A stretch of 64,000 bases of DNA. It comes from Dryomyza anilis. Taxonomy: Eukaryota; Arthropoda; Insecta; Diptera; Dryomyzidae. How positions within the stretch are numbered: position 1 is the stretch's first letter; the number at the start of each line of letters is the position of its first letter. Positions 11,430-22,217 of the stretch are shown here, piece after piece. The notes below the pieces were generated by a model that saw only the letters and a list, made by a program, of their open reading frames with translations, did not search any database and had not been told where the DNA came from. The translations under genes and the position numbers were made by a program. Where the stretch lies: assembly GCA_951804985.1 (NCBI GenBank), contig OX638130.1, forward strand, positions 40,438,955 to 40,502,954. Reading direction: 5' to 3'.

Positions 11430-12789
11430 TCCGTATCTAGGCCCACAGTAAGAGATTTACCCAAAAAAGTTCCAATGACGCACCAGGATCCGTATCTAGG
11501 CCCACAGGAAGCGATTCCCCGAAAAAGTTCCACTGACGCACCAGGATCTGTATCTAGGCCCACAGGAAGCGATTTACCCGAAAAAGTTCCAATGACGCAC
11601 CAGGATCCGTATCTAGGCCCACAGGAAGCGATTCACCCGAAAAAGTTCCAATGACGCACCAGGATCCGTATCTAGGCCCACAGGAAGCGATTCACCCGGA
11701 AAAGTTCCAATGACGCACCAGGATCCGTATCTAGGCCCACAGGAAGCGATTCACCCGAAAAAGTTCCAATGACGCACCAGGTTGTGTATCTAGGCCCACA
11801 GAAAGCGATTCATCCGAAAAAGTTCCAATGACGCACCAGGATCCGTATCTAGGCCCACAGGAAGCGATTCACCCGAAAAAGTTCCAATGACGCACCAGGT
11901 TGTGTATCTAGGGCCACAGGAAGCGATTCACCCGAAAAAGTTCCAATGACGCACCAGGTTGTGTATCTAGGCCCACAGAAAGCGATTCATCCGAAAAAGT
12001 TCCAATGACGCACCAGGATCCGTATCTAGGCCCACAGGAAGCGATTCATCCGAAAAAGTTCCAATGACGCACCAGGATCCGTATCTAGGCCCACAGGAAG
12101 CGATTCACCCGAAAAAGTTCCAATGACGCACCAGGTTGTGTATCTAGGCCCACAGAAAGCGATTCATCCGAAAAAGTTCCAATGACGCACCAGGATCCGT
12201 ATCTAGGCCCACAGGAAGCGATTCACCCGAAAAAGTTCCAATGACGCACCAGGTTGTGTATCTAGACCCACAGGAAGCGGTTCACCCGAAAAGTTCCAAT
12301 GACACACCAGTATCCGTATCTAGGCCCACAGGAAGCGATTCACCCGGAAAAGTTCCAATGACGCACCAGGATCCGTATCTAGGCCCACAGGAAGCGATTC
12401 ACCCGGAAAAGTTCCAATGACGCACCAGGATCCGTATCTAGGCCCACAGGAAGCGATTCACCCGAAAAAGTTCCAATGACGAACCAGGACGCTTATCTAG
12501 GCCCACAGGAAACGATTCACCCGAAAAAGTTCCAATGACGCACCAGGTTGTGTATCTAGGGCCACAGGAAGCGATTCATCCGAAAAAGTTCCAATGACGC
12601 ACCAGGATCCGTATCTAGGCCCACAGGAAGCGATTCACCCGAAAAAGTTCCAATGACGCACCAGGATCCGTATCTAGGCCCACAGGAAGTGATTCACCCG
12701 AAAAAGTTCCAATGACGCACCAGGATCCGTATCTAGGCCCACAGGAAGTGATTCACCCGAAAAAATTCCAATGACGCACCAGGTTGTGT
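11430..12789. repeat. 59 bp satellite array, about 22 units
   Basis: The unit contains GTTCCAATGACGCACCAGG, CGTATCTAGGCCCACAGG and AAGCGATTCACCCGAAAAA. Spacing measured between successive GTTCC starts is 58, 59, 59 and 59 bp. Two subtypes are interspersed: GGATCCG and GGTTGTG after CACCA. The array ends in the right arm of the hAT-like element. It has identical repeats with no spacers, so it is not a CRISPR array. Confidence 0.95.
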
Positions 12790-12984
12790 GCCTATGGCGA
12801 TAGGAACGATTCAAACGTTTTTTGTATGCAAAAGTTCCGGTCGGAACATTTGAGCCGGAACTTTTGAGCAAAAGTTCCGACTGAAACGTTTGCGCTCGGA
12901 ACTTTTGAATTCGTTCGTTCCGGAACGGAACAAATTCGGAACGATTGCCAAACGTTCTTTTTATAGTTTCGGTTTCTACCCCTG
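12790..12984. repeat. Right inverted arm of hAT-like element
   Basis: Holds CGATTCAAACGTTTTTTG, several AAAAGTTCCG/CGGAACTTTT dyads and GTTCCGGAACGGAAC. It mirrors 7621-7800 and ends in TTTCTACCCCTG followed by the target duplication GCTTAAAC. Confidence 0.8.
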
Positions 12985-12992
12985 GCTTAAAC

Positions 12993-13546
12993 TGAAACAA
13001 TCCTCTTCCCGACTCTGTAAATGCGGTGAACGCTCGCGACTCTTCCTCAACTGGAATTTACCAATATGCAGACTTAATATCTAGACTGGATAGATATTGC
13101 GGTTCCTTTAATTTATCAAGCGTAGCTGAAATGTAAGGAAGGGGGTAACTGTCTCGCTCAGTGTTTTTATTAAGTGCTCTATAATAAACGTAGAACCTAT
13201 ACGTCCCATCTTTCTTCGTGATCATAACCACCGGTGATGCCCACGGGCTATGAGATGCTTCGATTACATTCCTTCTCAGCATTTCTTCGATCTCCTGATC
13301 AATTCGTGTTTGAATTACGGGAGACACAGGGTAATACCTTTGTTTAATAGGCAGCACATTCTGTATGGGTCGGATCCTATGCTCGACGAAGTGCGTACAC
13401 CCCAGCCCTTGAGGCATAACTTGAAACGCGTCTGTTACCTGCTGATCTAACACCATCGTTTCTCTGGAGGTGAATTCGGATCTCGCAGTTACCATAGCGA
13501 CTGGCGGCACTTCCGTGGGTCCGTCACAATACCCGATTTCGCCCAA
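12993..13546 (-). pseudogene. Gypsy 1 reverse transcriptase, N-terminal half
   Basis: The minus-strand frame from 13546 has RRNVIEASHSPWASPVVMITKKDGTYRF (read in two adjoining pieces), then YRALNKNTERDSYPLP and LSSLDIKSAYW, the standard RT fingers and first palm Asp of Ty3/gypsy. A TAA follows the W at about 13056, where a Gln codon is usual. The frame then continues with a RAFTAFTESGRGLFQFK-type segment up to the hAT insertion. The upstream Met has no meaning as a start; the region continues from protease. Confidence 0.87.
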
Positions 13547-13676
13547 AAGTCAACCCCTAAAATCAGGTGGTTTTGTATATCCGTAATTACGAGGCACTCT
13601 ATGAACACCAGTGATGCGAACTGGAGGGGAATTCCCCAATTTGTGGGGAATTTTGGTCGTAGTGGGTAATCGGGTA
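13489..13676 (-). pseudogene. Gypsy 1 protease C-terminal remnant
   Basis: CLVITDIQNHLILGVDFWAK matches the ILG(V/M)DFW motif that closes retropepsins of Ty3/gypsy elements. The catalytic half lies about 2 kb upstream at 15489-15700, separated by a SINE and unassigned sequence. It partly overlaps the RT-containing frame. Confidence 0.7.
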
Positions 13677-13988
13677 GCCGCGGTAGCTCAGTGGTTAGTG
13701 CGTTGGACTGCGAGCCGAAAGGTCCCCGGTTCAAGCCTGGATTGGGGCTAACAACATCTTTTCATAGAAACATTTTTCTATACCGCGCTACGTCTCGGCA
13801 GTAAATGGCAAACCTCCGAGAGTAAAAACATTGCCTATGAAAAAGCTCTCACCCGCCGTTCGGATTCGGCAATAAACTGTAGGTCCCACCACCACTTTCA
13901 GTACAAATATAACACTCACAGCTCAAAAATGGTGAGAGAGCTCGGCGTAAGTTCTTAAAGAACTGTAGTGCCAAACTATTATTATTAT
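13677..13988 (+). mobile_element. tRNA-derived SINE, family 1, copy 1
   Basis: The head is GCCGCGGTAGCTCAGTGG (A box TAGCTCAGTGGTTAG) and the B box is GGTTCAAGCC about 45 bases on. A tRNA-unrelated body follows (CTAACAACATC, CTCTCACCCGCCGTTCGG, CTGTAGGTCCCACCAC), with a short ATT-repeat tail. It is inserted in the protease region of gypsy 1, with an approximate duplication (TAATCGGG/TAATCCGGG). The other copies are at 20635 and 57436. The tRNA-like part carries drift and lacks a mature 3' end, so it is not a tRNA gene. Confidence 0.9.
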
Positions 13989-14576
13989 AATCCGGGAATG
14001 GTCCACTTTTGGCGGGGAATTAAAATTAGGATCTGTTACGTTTTCTCCATTTTTAATGATTGGAATATAATGGCATACACAACTTTTTATAGAATTACAT
14101 ATTAAAATTTTAAAACAAACGTTCTTACTTTTAGATGATTTGACTTCAACGCTTTCAATTTGTTTGGAAAATAATAAGTTCAAAGTCGTCTGTTTAGAAT
14201 TTTGCAGGTTATATCGGATTCGATCGAATACTGGAACATACCTCTATATTTCAATCATGTGAGAGATCATAATTTGAATTCTAATGAACACAATCTATTA
14301 AATACGATTTCTAGATCTAGATAAAATACTTTAACATATTTTGAATGTATCTGATGTTATGTTTTTAAATAACGGATAAATTTTTACTTAATGTAAGACC
14401 TGCAAATTTGACATGCCCATTAAAAGTTAAAATAATATTGTTTTCAGTATTTTAAAGATTGCGATTATTGGAAATTTAAAATTTCGAAACTAAAAATATC
14501 AGTGACAAAAATGTGTTAAAATCAAATTTTAAAAAATCAAAAGTATTTACAATTGCACATTTATTTAAATGGTTAA

Positions 14577-14760
14577 ATTTAATTTACAAAATAGTTTGCT
14601 CCTATTCAAAATATTTTTATCTGCATAAATTGCCCTGAAAATGGGCCAAGATTAATATAATTTACATTATAGTTATAATTTACAAAATAGTTTGCTCCTA
14701 TTCAAAATATTTTTATCTGCATAAATTGCCCTGAAAATGGGCCAAGATTAATATAATTAA
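14577..14760 (+). repeat. Tandem duplication, ~102 bp unit
   Basis: ATTTACAAAATAGTTTGCTC through GCCAAGATTAATATAATT is repeated twice in direct orientation with almost no difference, the copies starting at about 14580 and 14682. Confidence 0.9.
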
Positions 14761-14893
14761 TTTGTTTATCCTTTTCAGTCACATTATTGTCAATATTTCA
14801 GATATATTTAAAATTTCATATTAACTGAATACTAATTATCTATCTATCTGTCAGTAAAGTTTAAAGAAATTCGGATATTTTAATTTGGAACTA

Positions 14894-15189
14894 CACACAG
14901 AAAAATCCTCTTTTGGCATGAGGTTGGAAGAATTAAAAAGTTAGTTGTACCAACTAACTTCATTCGGTTAAACCGAATGTTTTACAAATTTGCTGGCGGA
15001 ACTGCCTATACATTTGAAGTATTAGTCTATACACACTCCTAATTGTTCTAAATCTGTACTAAATTGTTCTGAAATAGTTCGAAATTGGTTGTAGTACAAA
15101 CTACAACTCTTTTCATTTTGACAATAACAACCGACTTAGCGGTTAAGGAGTTGGTAGTTGGTTGGCGCAATAAATCTCTATTCAGTGTG
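14894..15189. mobile_element. MITE with CACAC(A/T)GAA termini and TA duplication
   Basis: The ends CACACAGAA and TTCAGTGTG are flanked by TA on both sides (14892-14893 and 15190-15191), as for Tc1/mariner-type MITEs. The interior is a series of short hairpins: AGTTAGTTG/CAACTAACT, CATTCGGTT/AACCGAATG and GTTGTAGT/ACTACAAC. No coding sequence. Confidence 0.65.
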
Positions 15190-15488
15190 TATAGACTTTT
15201 GAAATATTTATTTAAGCTAACTTTCACCGAAAAACCGGACCTTAATTAATAAATATGGTAATAACAAATATTTTTTTCTCAATTTTTAATAGCTAATAAA
15301 TGTCATTCGAAAATTAGAGAAATCAAGAAATAAAAAAAACATATTAAATGAATAACATATTGCGTAATATTTATTATCAGTGTATTTAAATTTCATTTGT
15401 GCGGGGAATTTTATAGTCAATTGGGGACTTTTGCTAAGCATCCTGGGAAAATGAAAATAGGTAGAAATACGACGCCACATACCGCGAT

Positions 15489-16016
15489 CTATTCTCCATC
15501 GGCAAGCGAAATTCTTGTAATCGATGATCCAATTAGTTGAAGTCCCCATGATTCTAAAATATCCCAGACTGGTTTACCTAATATAGTCCCAGATGCGTCC
15601 GAGTCAAGTAAACCCTTCATAAACACTCCAAAAATCCTAACACCTAAATATGGCCGACTATCTAACTCATTCCCTAAAAGTGTGAAGCTTAAACTAAAAG
15701 TATCATGACAATGACACACAGGTTCCCTATCCAACTGGTTGTTCGCAGGTAACTGCCATAGTCCTGACGAACTTCCGGCCCTGCTCTCCGGCAGTTCGCA
15801 TAGGCAGTACGCTTCGTTGGAGTCCTGACCCGGATGCTCTCGGTAGATCCTCTCCACCAAATCGTTGATCCAACCGACCTGTTCTGGCTGTGTACCACGG
15901 ACCGTCACTTTCATAACGCCTTCTCTTTCGCTCCCATAACATCTGATTCCATTCGGACAATTCGCAGACACGGGACCAAAGCGCTTACAATTAAAGCACC
16001 TGATGTTTGACCGCAT
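15489..16016 (-). pseudogene. Gypsy 1 zinc knuckle and protease fragment
   Basis: A 175-codon frame. Residues 6-20 (RCFNCKRFGPVSANCP) are a retroviral-type CCHC knuckle in which the His position is Pro, so zinc binding is probably lost. Near residue 135, LLDSDASGTILG is the retropepsin active site with the usual D-S/T-G changed to D-S-D. The frame ends SLADGE-stop, just before the block at 13989-15480. It would have contributed RNA packaging and polyprotein cleavage; both key motifs are damaged. Confidence 0.82.
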
Positions 16017-16910
16017 TCATTCTCTCGTAACGGAGACTTTATTTAATACAGCGCCGTCTCCATGAACATGTAGGCTATATCTGGTTCCAATAATTTATGT
16101 TGGTGGGATGAACGACTCACATTGGTCCGCACCGCTTCAAGTTTGTTAAAATGGTGACAAATTTGAAATAACTAGCCCTAACATCTTTCTCAACCGCGGA
16201 TTCCTTTCGCAGTGGCCTGCGCCTAGCTGAGTCATCATTTGCCTCACCCCTGGTAATTCCTGATGATCTTGAATCGGTAATAAAGAACTCTGCGTTCTCC
16301 ATCAGCCCTACTGACTTGTTAAGGTCTGCAAGCAACAATTTATTAATCGCACGATATATTAATAGCACGCTATGTTAATCACACGATATATTAATCGCAC
16401 GATATGTTAATCACACGATATATTAACGAACTGTATCAAAGGATAAAAATCAAATATAACTGGTTATTAAATCTCCCTTTTGCGAGATGATTCGCAACCA
16501 AAAATAAAAAAAATATGAATGATCTCAAAGTATAAAAGGAAAATATAAGACTTTTGGGAATAATATTTATGGCAACTAATATATGATTAGAAAAATCTTG
16601 TTATTGCGATTTGATTTGTTCGCAAACCTCTTTTACTCTAGAACGAACTCACCGACTCTAAAGATAGCAAAGGACGACCTGCAGCTTGTGGTGATGTAAT
16701 ACAATTCCACTGCTCTACATACACTGCATACGCGCCACTCAATTTACTCGCAATTTTTGCAGCAACAATGTTGACTCCTTAGACTCACGATTTAGACCTG
16801 GCTCCAATTGTTTACTTTTGGTCGTTTTAACTATCCACACGCGACTTAAAAAAAAAACACTAACATTTACTCAGCATAAATAGGCGTTTATCCAAAATAT
16901 AATACAGGCC
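16017..16910 (-). pseudogene. Gypsy 1 leader and degraded gag region
   Basis: Between the PBS and the zinc-knuckle frame is room for gag, but only short frames remain (the longest is 16117-16368, 83 codons, with no recognisable motif). At about 16344-16430 there is a cluster of roughly five 20 bp repeats of the type TTAATCGCACGATATA. Gag identity is inferred from position only. Confidence 0.5.
16344..16430 (+). repeat. Short tandem repeat (TTAATCRCACGATATA-type)
   Basis: About five imperfect units of TTAATCGCACGATATA or TTAATCACACGATATA, roughly 18-20 bp apart, within the degraded gag region. Confidence 0.8.
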
Positions 16911-16930
16911 CCACCCACGTTGGGCGCCAC
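16911..16930 (-). other. Primer binding site of gypsy 1
   Basis: On the minus strand TGGCGCCCAACGTGGG directly follows the 5' LTR end. TGGCGCC is a common tRNA 3'-end complement in LTR elements. It fixes the element's orientation and the inner LTR boundary. Confidence 0.82.
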
Positions 16931-17875
16931 TTTATCGCCAAAAATTTTCGCAGCAAATGGCAGAATAAACTCGTGGCGGTATAGTGTCAAATTGACACTT
17001 TGACACGTGATAGAAGCGTTGTCACCTGCTTAGTCGGAGGAAGGGCGGGTTCAGAGGTTGATTAGAAAATGCCTATTTACTAATCAAATGATTTGTTGCG
17101 TACTTGAATTGCGGACCCAAAATAAATTAATTGAAGTCCTCACACGATTCTTGCGAATCTCACAGATATAGTAACTAACTGTTCTATATATATCTTTCAT
17201 CCGTTCGAAAAATTGGGCTCAGTACGCGGGACATTAAAAATTATTACGTTAAATATTATATTATAACTAAAAACAAATTAAAAACACTAACATTAAAAAA
17301 GGGGGTAATGAAAAATAAAGATAAAAGAAAAAAAAATCTGTCGCACGAAACACTGGCAACTCGGGGACAGACTAACTGCGCACAAATGACATTACACGAG
17401 TAACAACACAACAATTACGAAAAAATCTCTGTTCATATCACGATCTAAATACTTTTGCTGTCTTCTCCGAACTGTCTTTCGACTCGCCGCTTTAAAACGG
17501 GCAGCAAACGTATTTTTTTCACACAGTCCCAATGACAAATTTGTGGACTTTGTTCAACCATATTCCCTAGACACATCTTTCTTTTTCTCGGAAGATTTTA
17601 TTCAAATATAGGTGTTTTGGTCACACCTATTTATCAAAATATGTTATACGGCTTTCTAGCATATTTTTGCAGCATTGTGAATAAAAGACAAAAAAAAAAA
17701 AAAAATATAAGTGTCTGTATTGGAAACACCAGTGTTGCAAACTATGGCCCGACTCAGTGCAGATCCTCACAAGTGGTTTGGGCCCAGGGGTCTAGAGTAA
17801 ACACCTTCTTTTTTTACAGACAAATCTAGGAACAATTATAACCCCAATAATCAAACAATATCACAATGAGACTGT
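16929..17875 (-). repeat. 5' LTR of gypsy element 1
   Basis: A 947 bp copy of the split LTR at 1517-5462. It preserves the unoccupied target of the long-TIR element (AATAATCAAAC). Outside it (17876 on) the sequence differs from the internal side of the left LTR, so this is the outer edge of the element. Confidence 0.87.
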
Positions 17876-18148
17876 ACCCTCCCTACCCTTATGGTGGCAT
17901 AAAACTTATTTTTAAGTAAAAAATGAACTGTCGTCCAGCTTAAATGAATTAAAAGGTGATGTAGCGCAATGCAACAATGCAACTGGTCGTGTGTGGAAGC
18001 AATTTTGGTCAAATTTAAGAACGTGCGCTTACATTCTTAAATTTTTTATTATTATAATTATTTATAATTTATTATTTTTAAAATGAGCATTTCCTATTCA
18101 TTACGGTTTCTCTTTTTAACTTACCATTTTGACTTCACTTATTGATAA
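17876..18148. other. Flank between gypsy 1 and the nested DNA-transposon block
   Basis: Unassigned sequence with no coding frame. It ends in TAA at 18146-18148, immediately before the CACTG terminus of the next element. Confidence 0.5.
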
Positions 18149-18893
18149 CACTGTTGAAACCTATCAATTCTGGTTGATATCGGTCTCTTGATTCTTGCTG
18201 CGTCAGAATTTTCCCTATACGTCGAGATTTTGCACAAAATCGAGTCAGAGTTGCAAAAAATGCCGTTTTTGGTACTTTATATCTCAAGTTATCGCACGAT
18301 TTCGACATGTTTCAGTTGCAAACTTGATCACAAAATAAAATATGAACATTGCCCTATGGATAATTGGCAAAAAATCTTTGTCCAGATATTAGTTTTTTGC
18401 TAAAATCAAAAAGAAATTTGTGTTACAAAAAAAGTTTGTCGAGAGAGTAATTTATCACATTTCTCTAAGCTCCCTTAAAAAACATTTTAACATTAGTTCG
18501 TTGTGTTCATGTGTTTGCTGTCAAAATTTGGAAAAAATGTTTTAAACTTTATCTTACTGTAATTTTTCGGAATATTTTTTATAATTTTTTTATGAAATAT
18601 TTGATTAAAATGGAGGGAATTGCACGCATAGACATACAATTTCATAAATATATAATGTAGTGGTGCTAGATGCAAAATCGAAGAAAATTCTTAGCATCTG
18701 ATGTACGCATTATGGGAAAACATGGGGAAAATAGCACTGCGTAATCTCCTGGTGTGTATCTGATTCGGCAGGCTTAAATGGGTTAAAAAAAAAATCAAAT
18801 ATACATCCGTCGTCAACGAATGCTTCTGAGCGACTCAACTGAAATTTTCGAAAATTTGACATGAACAAAAATAAAAAAAGCGATACCCTACGG

Positions 18894-21013
18894 CAGGCAT
18901 GTCAAACACGCGGCACGCCAACCCTTCATCTGCGGCCCGCGAAGACTTTTTAAATAATATTTTTTAAAAATTTAAGAATTGAAAATTTTTAATTTTTATT
19001 TTCAGGCGTTAAAATGATTATTATGTGTTGTTGTGCATTTTTGTGAAGCGACATGTATCCAATTTAACATGCCATATAAGAAATTAAATTACTTATCTTG
19101 GTTAAAAACTTAATAATTTATTAAAAAAAAATTAATATTTTTGTAGGTACATTATTTTCCCAAAATTGAATAATGACATATTGATAAGTTTTTAATATAT
19201 AATCTTAATTTATTTTCTGAATTGTCATTTTAAATATTATACATGGCGTTGCACAAATGGCATAATAATGATTCTTACCCTTTTTCATCAAGTAATATTG
19301 CATTTTATTTATAAAATTTTAAATTGATTGTAAAATTTTGAATTTCCCTTGGCTATTTTTCACCGGCATATATAAAAAAAATATATGGTAGCGCATAGTT
19401 TTGTACGTCTAACACCGAAAAGAAATATTGGTTCGACTATTCAAAATAAAAGGAGAGAAAAATAATTAAAACTTAAAAATCTCTAAAACTGGATCTAATT
19501 TAACAAAACCATTTTCATAAACAGCTCTAGTATCAAATAAAGGCGCAATCAGAATAAAACAAGACCCCAAACAAATTTTATTAAAAAAAATATCGACATG
19601 TTTTTAACCAAGAGTCTTGCTTTGCACAAACTAGAATTGGAATCATTTTAACATTTTTTTTAGTAAGTAAATGTTTTTGTATTAGAGACATACCATACCA
19701 AATCTACCAGAGTTCAAGACTTCACTTCTCCAGAGATACAGTGATCCAAAGTTGAAAATAATTAAGCAATAATCACATATTGTGGTTGTAGAAAAACTCT
19801 TGACCGTAGAATGCTGCAAACCTCGTTTTAAGGATATTAAAACAAACTACGTCATAACTCCTAAATCCGAACATATAATCAATCGTCATTGTCCTTGCAA
19901 TTTAAATTAATTGTTCATAAACAAGAAACCTTTTCAAATTTATTCAAATATCAAATTTATATACTGGTTTTCAAAAAATGTATGTTTAAGTATTGTTTGT
20001 ACCGAAAATCTAAAAAATTTGGTAACCAGTCTGCCATGTGATTTATGCCTCGAAGTTATCTCGAACTAATTTGGATAACAAAAATCCAATCTTTTTGCTA
20101 ATTTTCTAGTTCGTTATTTTCGTAGAGTAAAATTTTATGTTAGGATATTTAAACATCGATATCGCAATGATTTCAAATAAATCTCGATATATTTGAACTA
20201 TTTGATGCAATATTAATCCAGGATCATTTTTTTTATCGTTTCGAAAAAAACTGCGATATGTTGCTTTGAACTATTTTTGCAGTTTTAGTACGATTTGGCC
20301 TTCGATATTGGTGCAAGATTAATTCGATATCGTTGCAACAATTTTGGATGATTGTCAGATTCTGTTTCATAAAATTTTCTTTAGTGTTTGAAATATACTC
20401 CATTGTAATTACCTTAAACAACATTTTTGACAGGATCAAAGAAGTTCGGGCTTTTTTTCTATATATTTCGAACAGACAAAAATCGCACCATTTATTGCAA
20501 AAAAAAAATATGCCTGCGGCGCTTTTAACTAAGAACAACAGAAAATTGTATCATCTTCACATTATATTTTATTTTAAAACCGAAGAAACAAATGTAAAAA
20601 ACGAGCGATTTTTTTCGTATGGTAAACAAATGCGTCGCCGCGGTAGCTCAGTGGTTAGTGCGTTGGACTACGAGTCGAAAGGTCCCCGGTTCAAGGCTGG
20701 ACTGGGGCTAACAACATCTTTTCATAGACAAATTTTTCTATACCGCGCTACCTCTCGTCAGTAAATGGCAAACCTACGAGAGTAAAACCATTGCCTATGA
20801 AAAGCTCTCACCCGCCGTTCGGATTCAGCAATAAACTGTAGGTCCCACCACTTTGAGTACAAATATAACACGCACAGCTCAAAATGGTGAGAGAGCTCGG
20901 CCGAAGTTCTGTTCAGGACTGTAGCGCCAAACTATTATTATTATAAACAAATGCGGCCTCATCTTTTGAATTGCCAATGCGGCCCGTGATGCCAAATGAG
21001 TTTGGCATGCCTG
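18894..21013. mobile_element. hAT-like element, 2120 bp, in left arm of copy B
   Basis: The termini are CAGGCATGTCAAAC and GTTTGGCATGCCTG. Flanks are CCCTACGG (18886-18893) and CCCTACAG (21014-21021), an 8 bp duplication with one later change; the undisturbed sequence in copy A is CCCTACAG. Subterminal GCGGCCCGCG and GCGGCCCGTG repeat near both ends. No transposase frame is left; the interior is AT-rich and carries SINE copy 2. Confidence 0.9.
20635..20943 (+). mobile_element. tRNA-derived SINE, family 1, copy 2
   Basis: Same A box, B box, body and ATT tail as the copy at 13677. It is flanked by an exact 12 bp duplication TAAACAAATGCG (20623-20634 and 20944-20955), the signature of target-primed insertion. 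It lies inside the hAT-like element near its right end. Confidence 0.93.
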
Positions 21014-21134
21014 CCCTACAGCTACTCTTTATCAAAATTAAATTTATAATATTGTATGGACACGGCTGTAGTTGCAATATCTATTCAACATTTTATTTTA
21101 ATTAATGGCAGATTTGGAACTATTTTTCGTAGCG

Positions 21135-22217
21135 AAGATGAAGTTTATCATAAACTAGTTTAAACTAAGTACATTTTTTGTACATAACATATACTCTCTA
21201 ACAAAAAATGATGGTTGTTCATTACTTTATAGTTGGCATAAGATTATATACTATTATAATAGTAAATTCCCGTCACAATTTTATACAAAAAAAATCACAT
21301 TAAAAGCGCGTAACTTCTTATAAAGCCTTATTTCTCGCTATTACTCGCTATAATTAGGTATTTGCTTGCTCCTCAAATTAATTTCACAACTCACTATTTT
21401 CAGTCAATGAGTGAAAACATAAATGGAATTTTATGTCAATTTTCATAGCCATTATTACCTTGATAACCGACAATTATAGTTCACTTTTATTTAGTTTTTC
21501 AAAGAGAAATGTCACTAGCCGCTTCAACAGACAGATCAGGTGATTTGAAAAATAATATAATTGAATCACGTGAGCTGAACTGAATCTGGATATTAACTGT
21601 GGAAAGTTGCACTAATCATTCACTTTGTAGTACCAACGAAAGCAACACGAACTAAATAAAACGCTTAATTTATATGTTTTCCATTTTAATATCTGCATCG
21701 TTTAAGAAAATTTTACCGAATGACATAAAATGTGTAACTAAACTTATCTAATGTAAAGGAAACATTTTTTTAAATTATTGAAATCTTTTTTGAAACTCAA
21801 TAATGTTAAAAAAATGAATTAAGTTCCATAATATGAAAATTTTGTTATGTATTTAGATTTTTCAGTATATAAAAAATTGTAAATAATACAAGTGATTAAG
21901 TGGCCTTTAAAAACTGTTTTTAGAAAAAATGTGCCTTTATTTTCATTTCGCAAAGAAATATATACCTATATATATAACTATACGCAATATATATACCAAT
22001 ATTTTTTTGTTTTGTTTGATTAAAAATTTAATATAAGGAAAGCTTACTTCGCATTTAATGTCAACAATTTTTCTATGTTGAAAATATACAATAAATGTTA
22101 TTCTCATTTAGATTTCAAACGTTGCGCGTTCAATTTTATTATTACTTTATTATTATGATGATGAGCTTTTTTATTATGATTAAGGCATATTTTTAAAAAT
22201 TTTCACAATTCATATTC
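21135..22217. other. Core of long-TIR element copy B
   Basis: AT-rich sequence between the two inverted arms. No transposase-like frame and no similarity to the INE-1-containing core of copy A is evident. Confidence 0.5.

Larger units (their letters stand above)
7621..12984. mobile_element. hAT-like element carrying a Jockey element and a 59 bp satellite
   Basis: The ends are CAGTGGTTGGGAACGG (7621) and CGGTTTCTACCCCTG (ending 12984), that is CAGTGG../CAGGGG.. inverted termini of hAT type. GCTTAAAC is perfectly duplicated at 7613-7620 and 12985-12992, inside the gypsy RT. The outer ~170-200 bp on each side are inverted arms rich in GGAACTTTTG/CAAAAGTTCC palindromes. No hAT transposase is present. 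The interior is 59 bp satellite, with one or two inverted units left of the retrotransposon (about 7800-7898) and the main array on the right, and a non-LTR element in between. Confidence 0.88.
13989..15480. other. Unassigned AT-rich block separating gypsy 1 protease halves
   Basis: About 1.5 kb that interrupts the gag-protease region. It includes a tandem duplication (14577-14760) and a TA-flanked MITE (14894-15189). No coding similarity or clear outer termini are seen, so it may be one or more further insertions. Confidence 0.5.
1517..17875 (-). mobile_element. Ty3/gypsy LTR retrotransposon 1, degraded and multiply interrupted
   Basis: The element reads on the minus strand. The 5' LTR is 16929-17875, followed by a PBS, a zinc-knuckle/protease fragment (15489-16016), RT (13546 downward, resuming at 7612), RNase H (about 6750-7114), integrase (about 5560-6730) and the 3' LTR (1517-5462). 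Domain order protease-RT-RNase H-integrase is that of Ty3/gypsy elements. Later insertions are a long-TIR element in the 3' LTR, a hAT-like element in RT, a SINE in the protease region, and probably further material at 13989-15480. Stops, frameshifts and a mutated protease motif show it is dead. No env-like frame is recognisable. Confidence 0.88.

Noticed and set aside
11430..12789. Possible CRISPR array
   Set aside because: Units are contiguous 59 bp satellite repeats with no unique spacers, in a eukaryotic hAT-like element.
13677..13750. Possible tRNA gene (also at 20635, 57436 and 58340-58421)
   Set aside because: A and B boxes are present, but each continues into a conserved non-tRNA body with a simple tail and TSD, so they are SINEs.
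16117..16368. 83-codon frame as a distinct gene
   Set aside because: It lies in the gag position of gypsy 1 and has no recognisable motif. Kept only as part of the degraded gag region.
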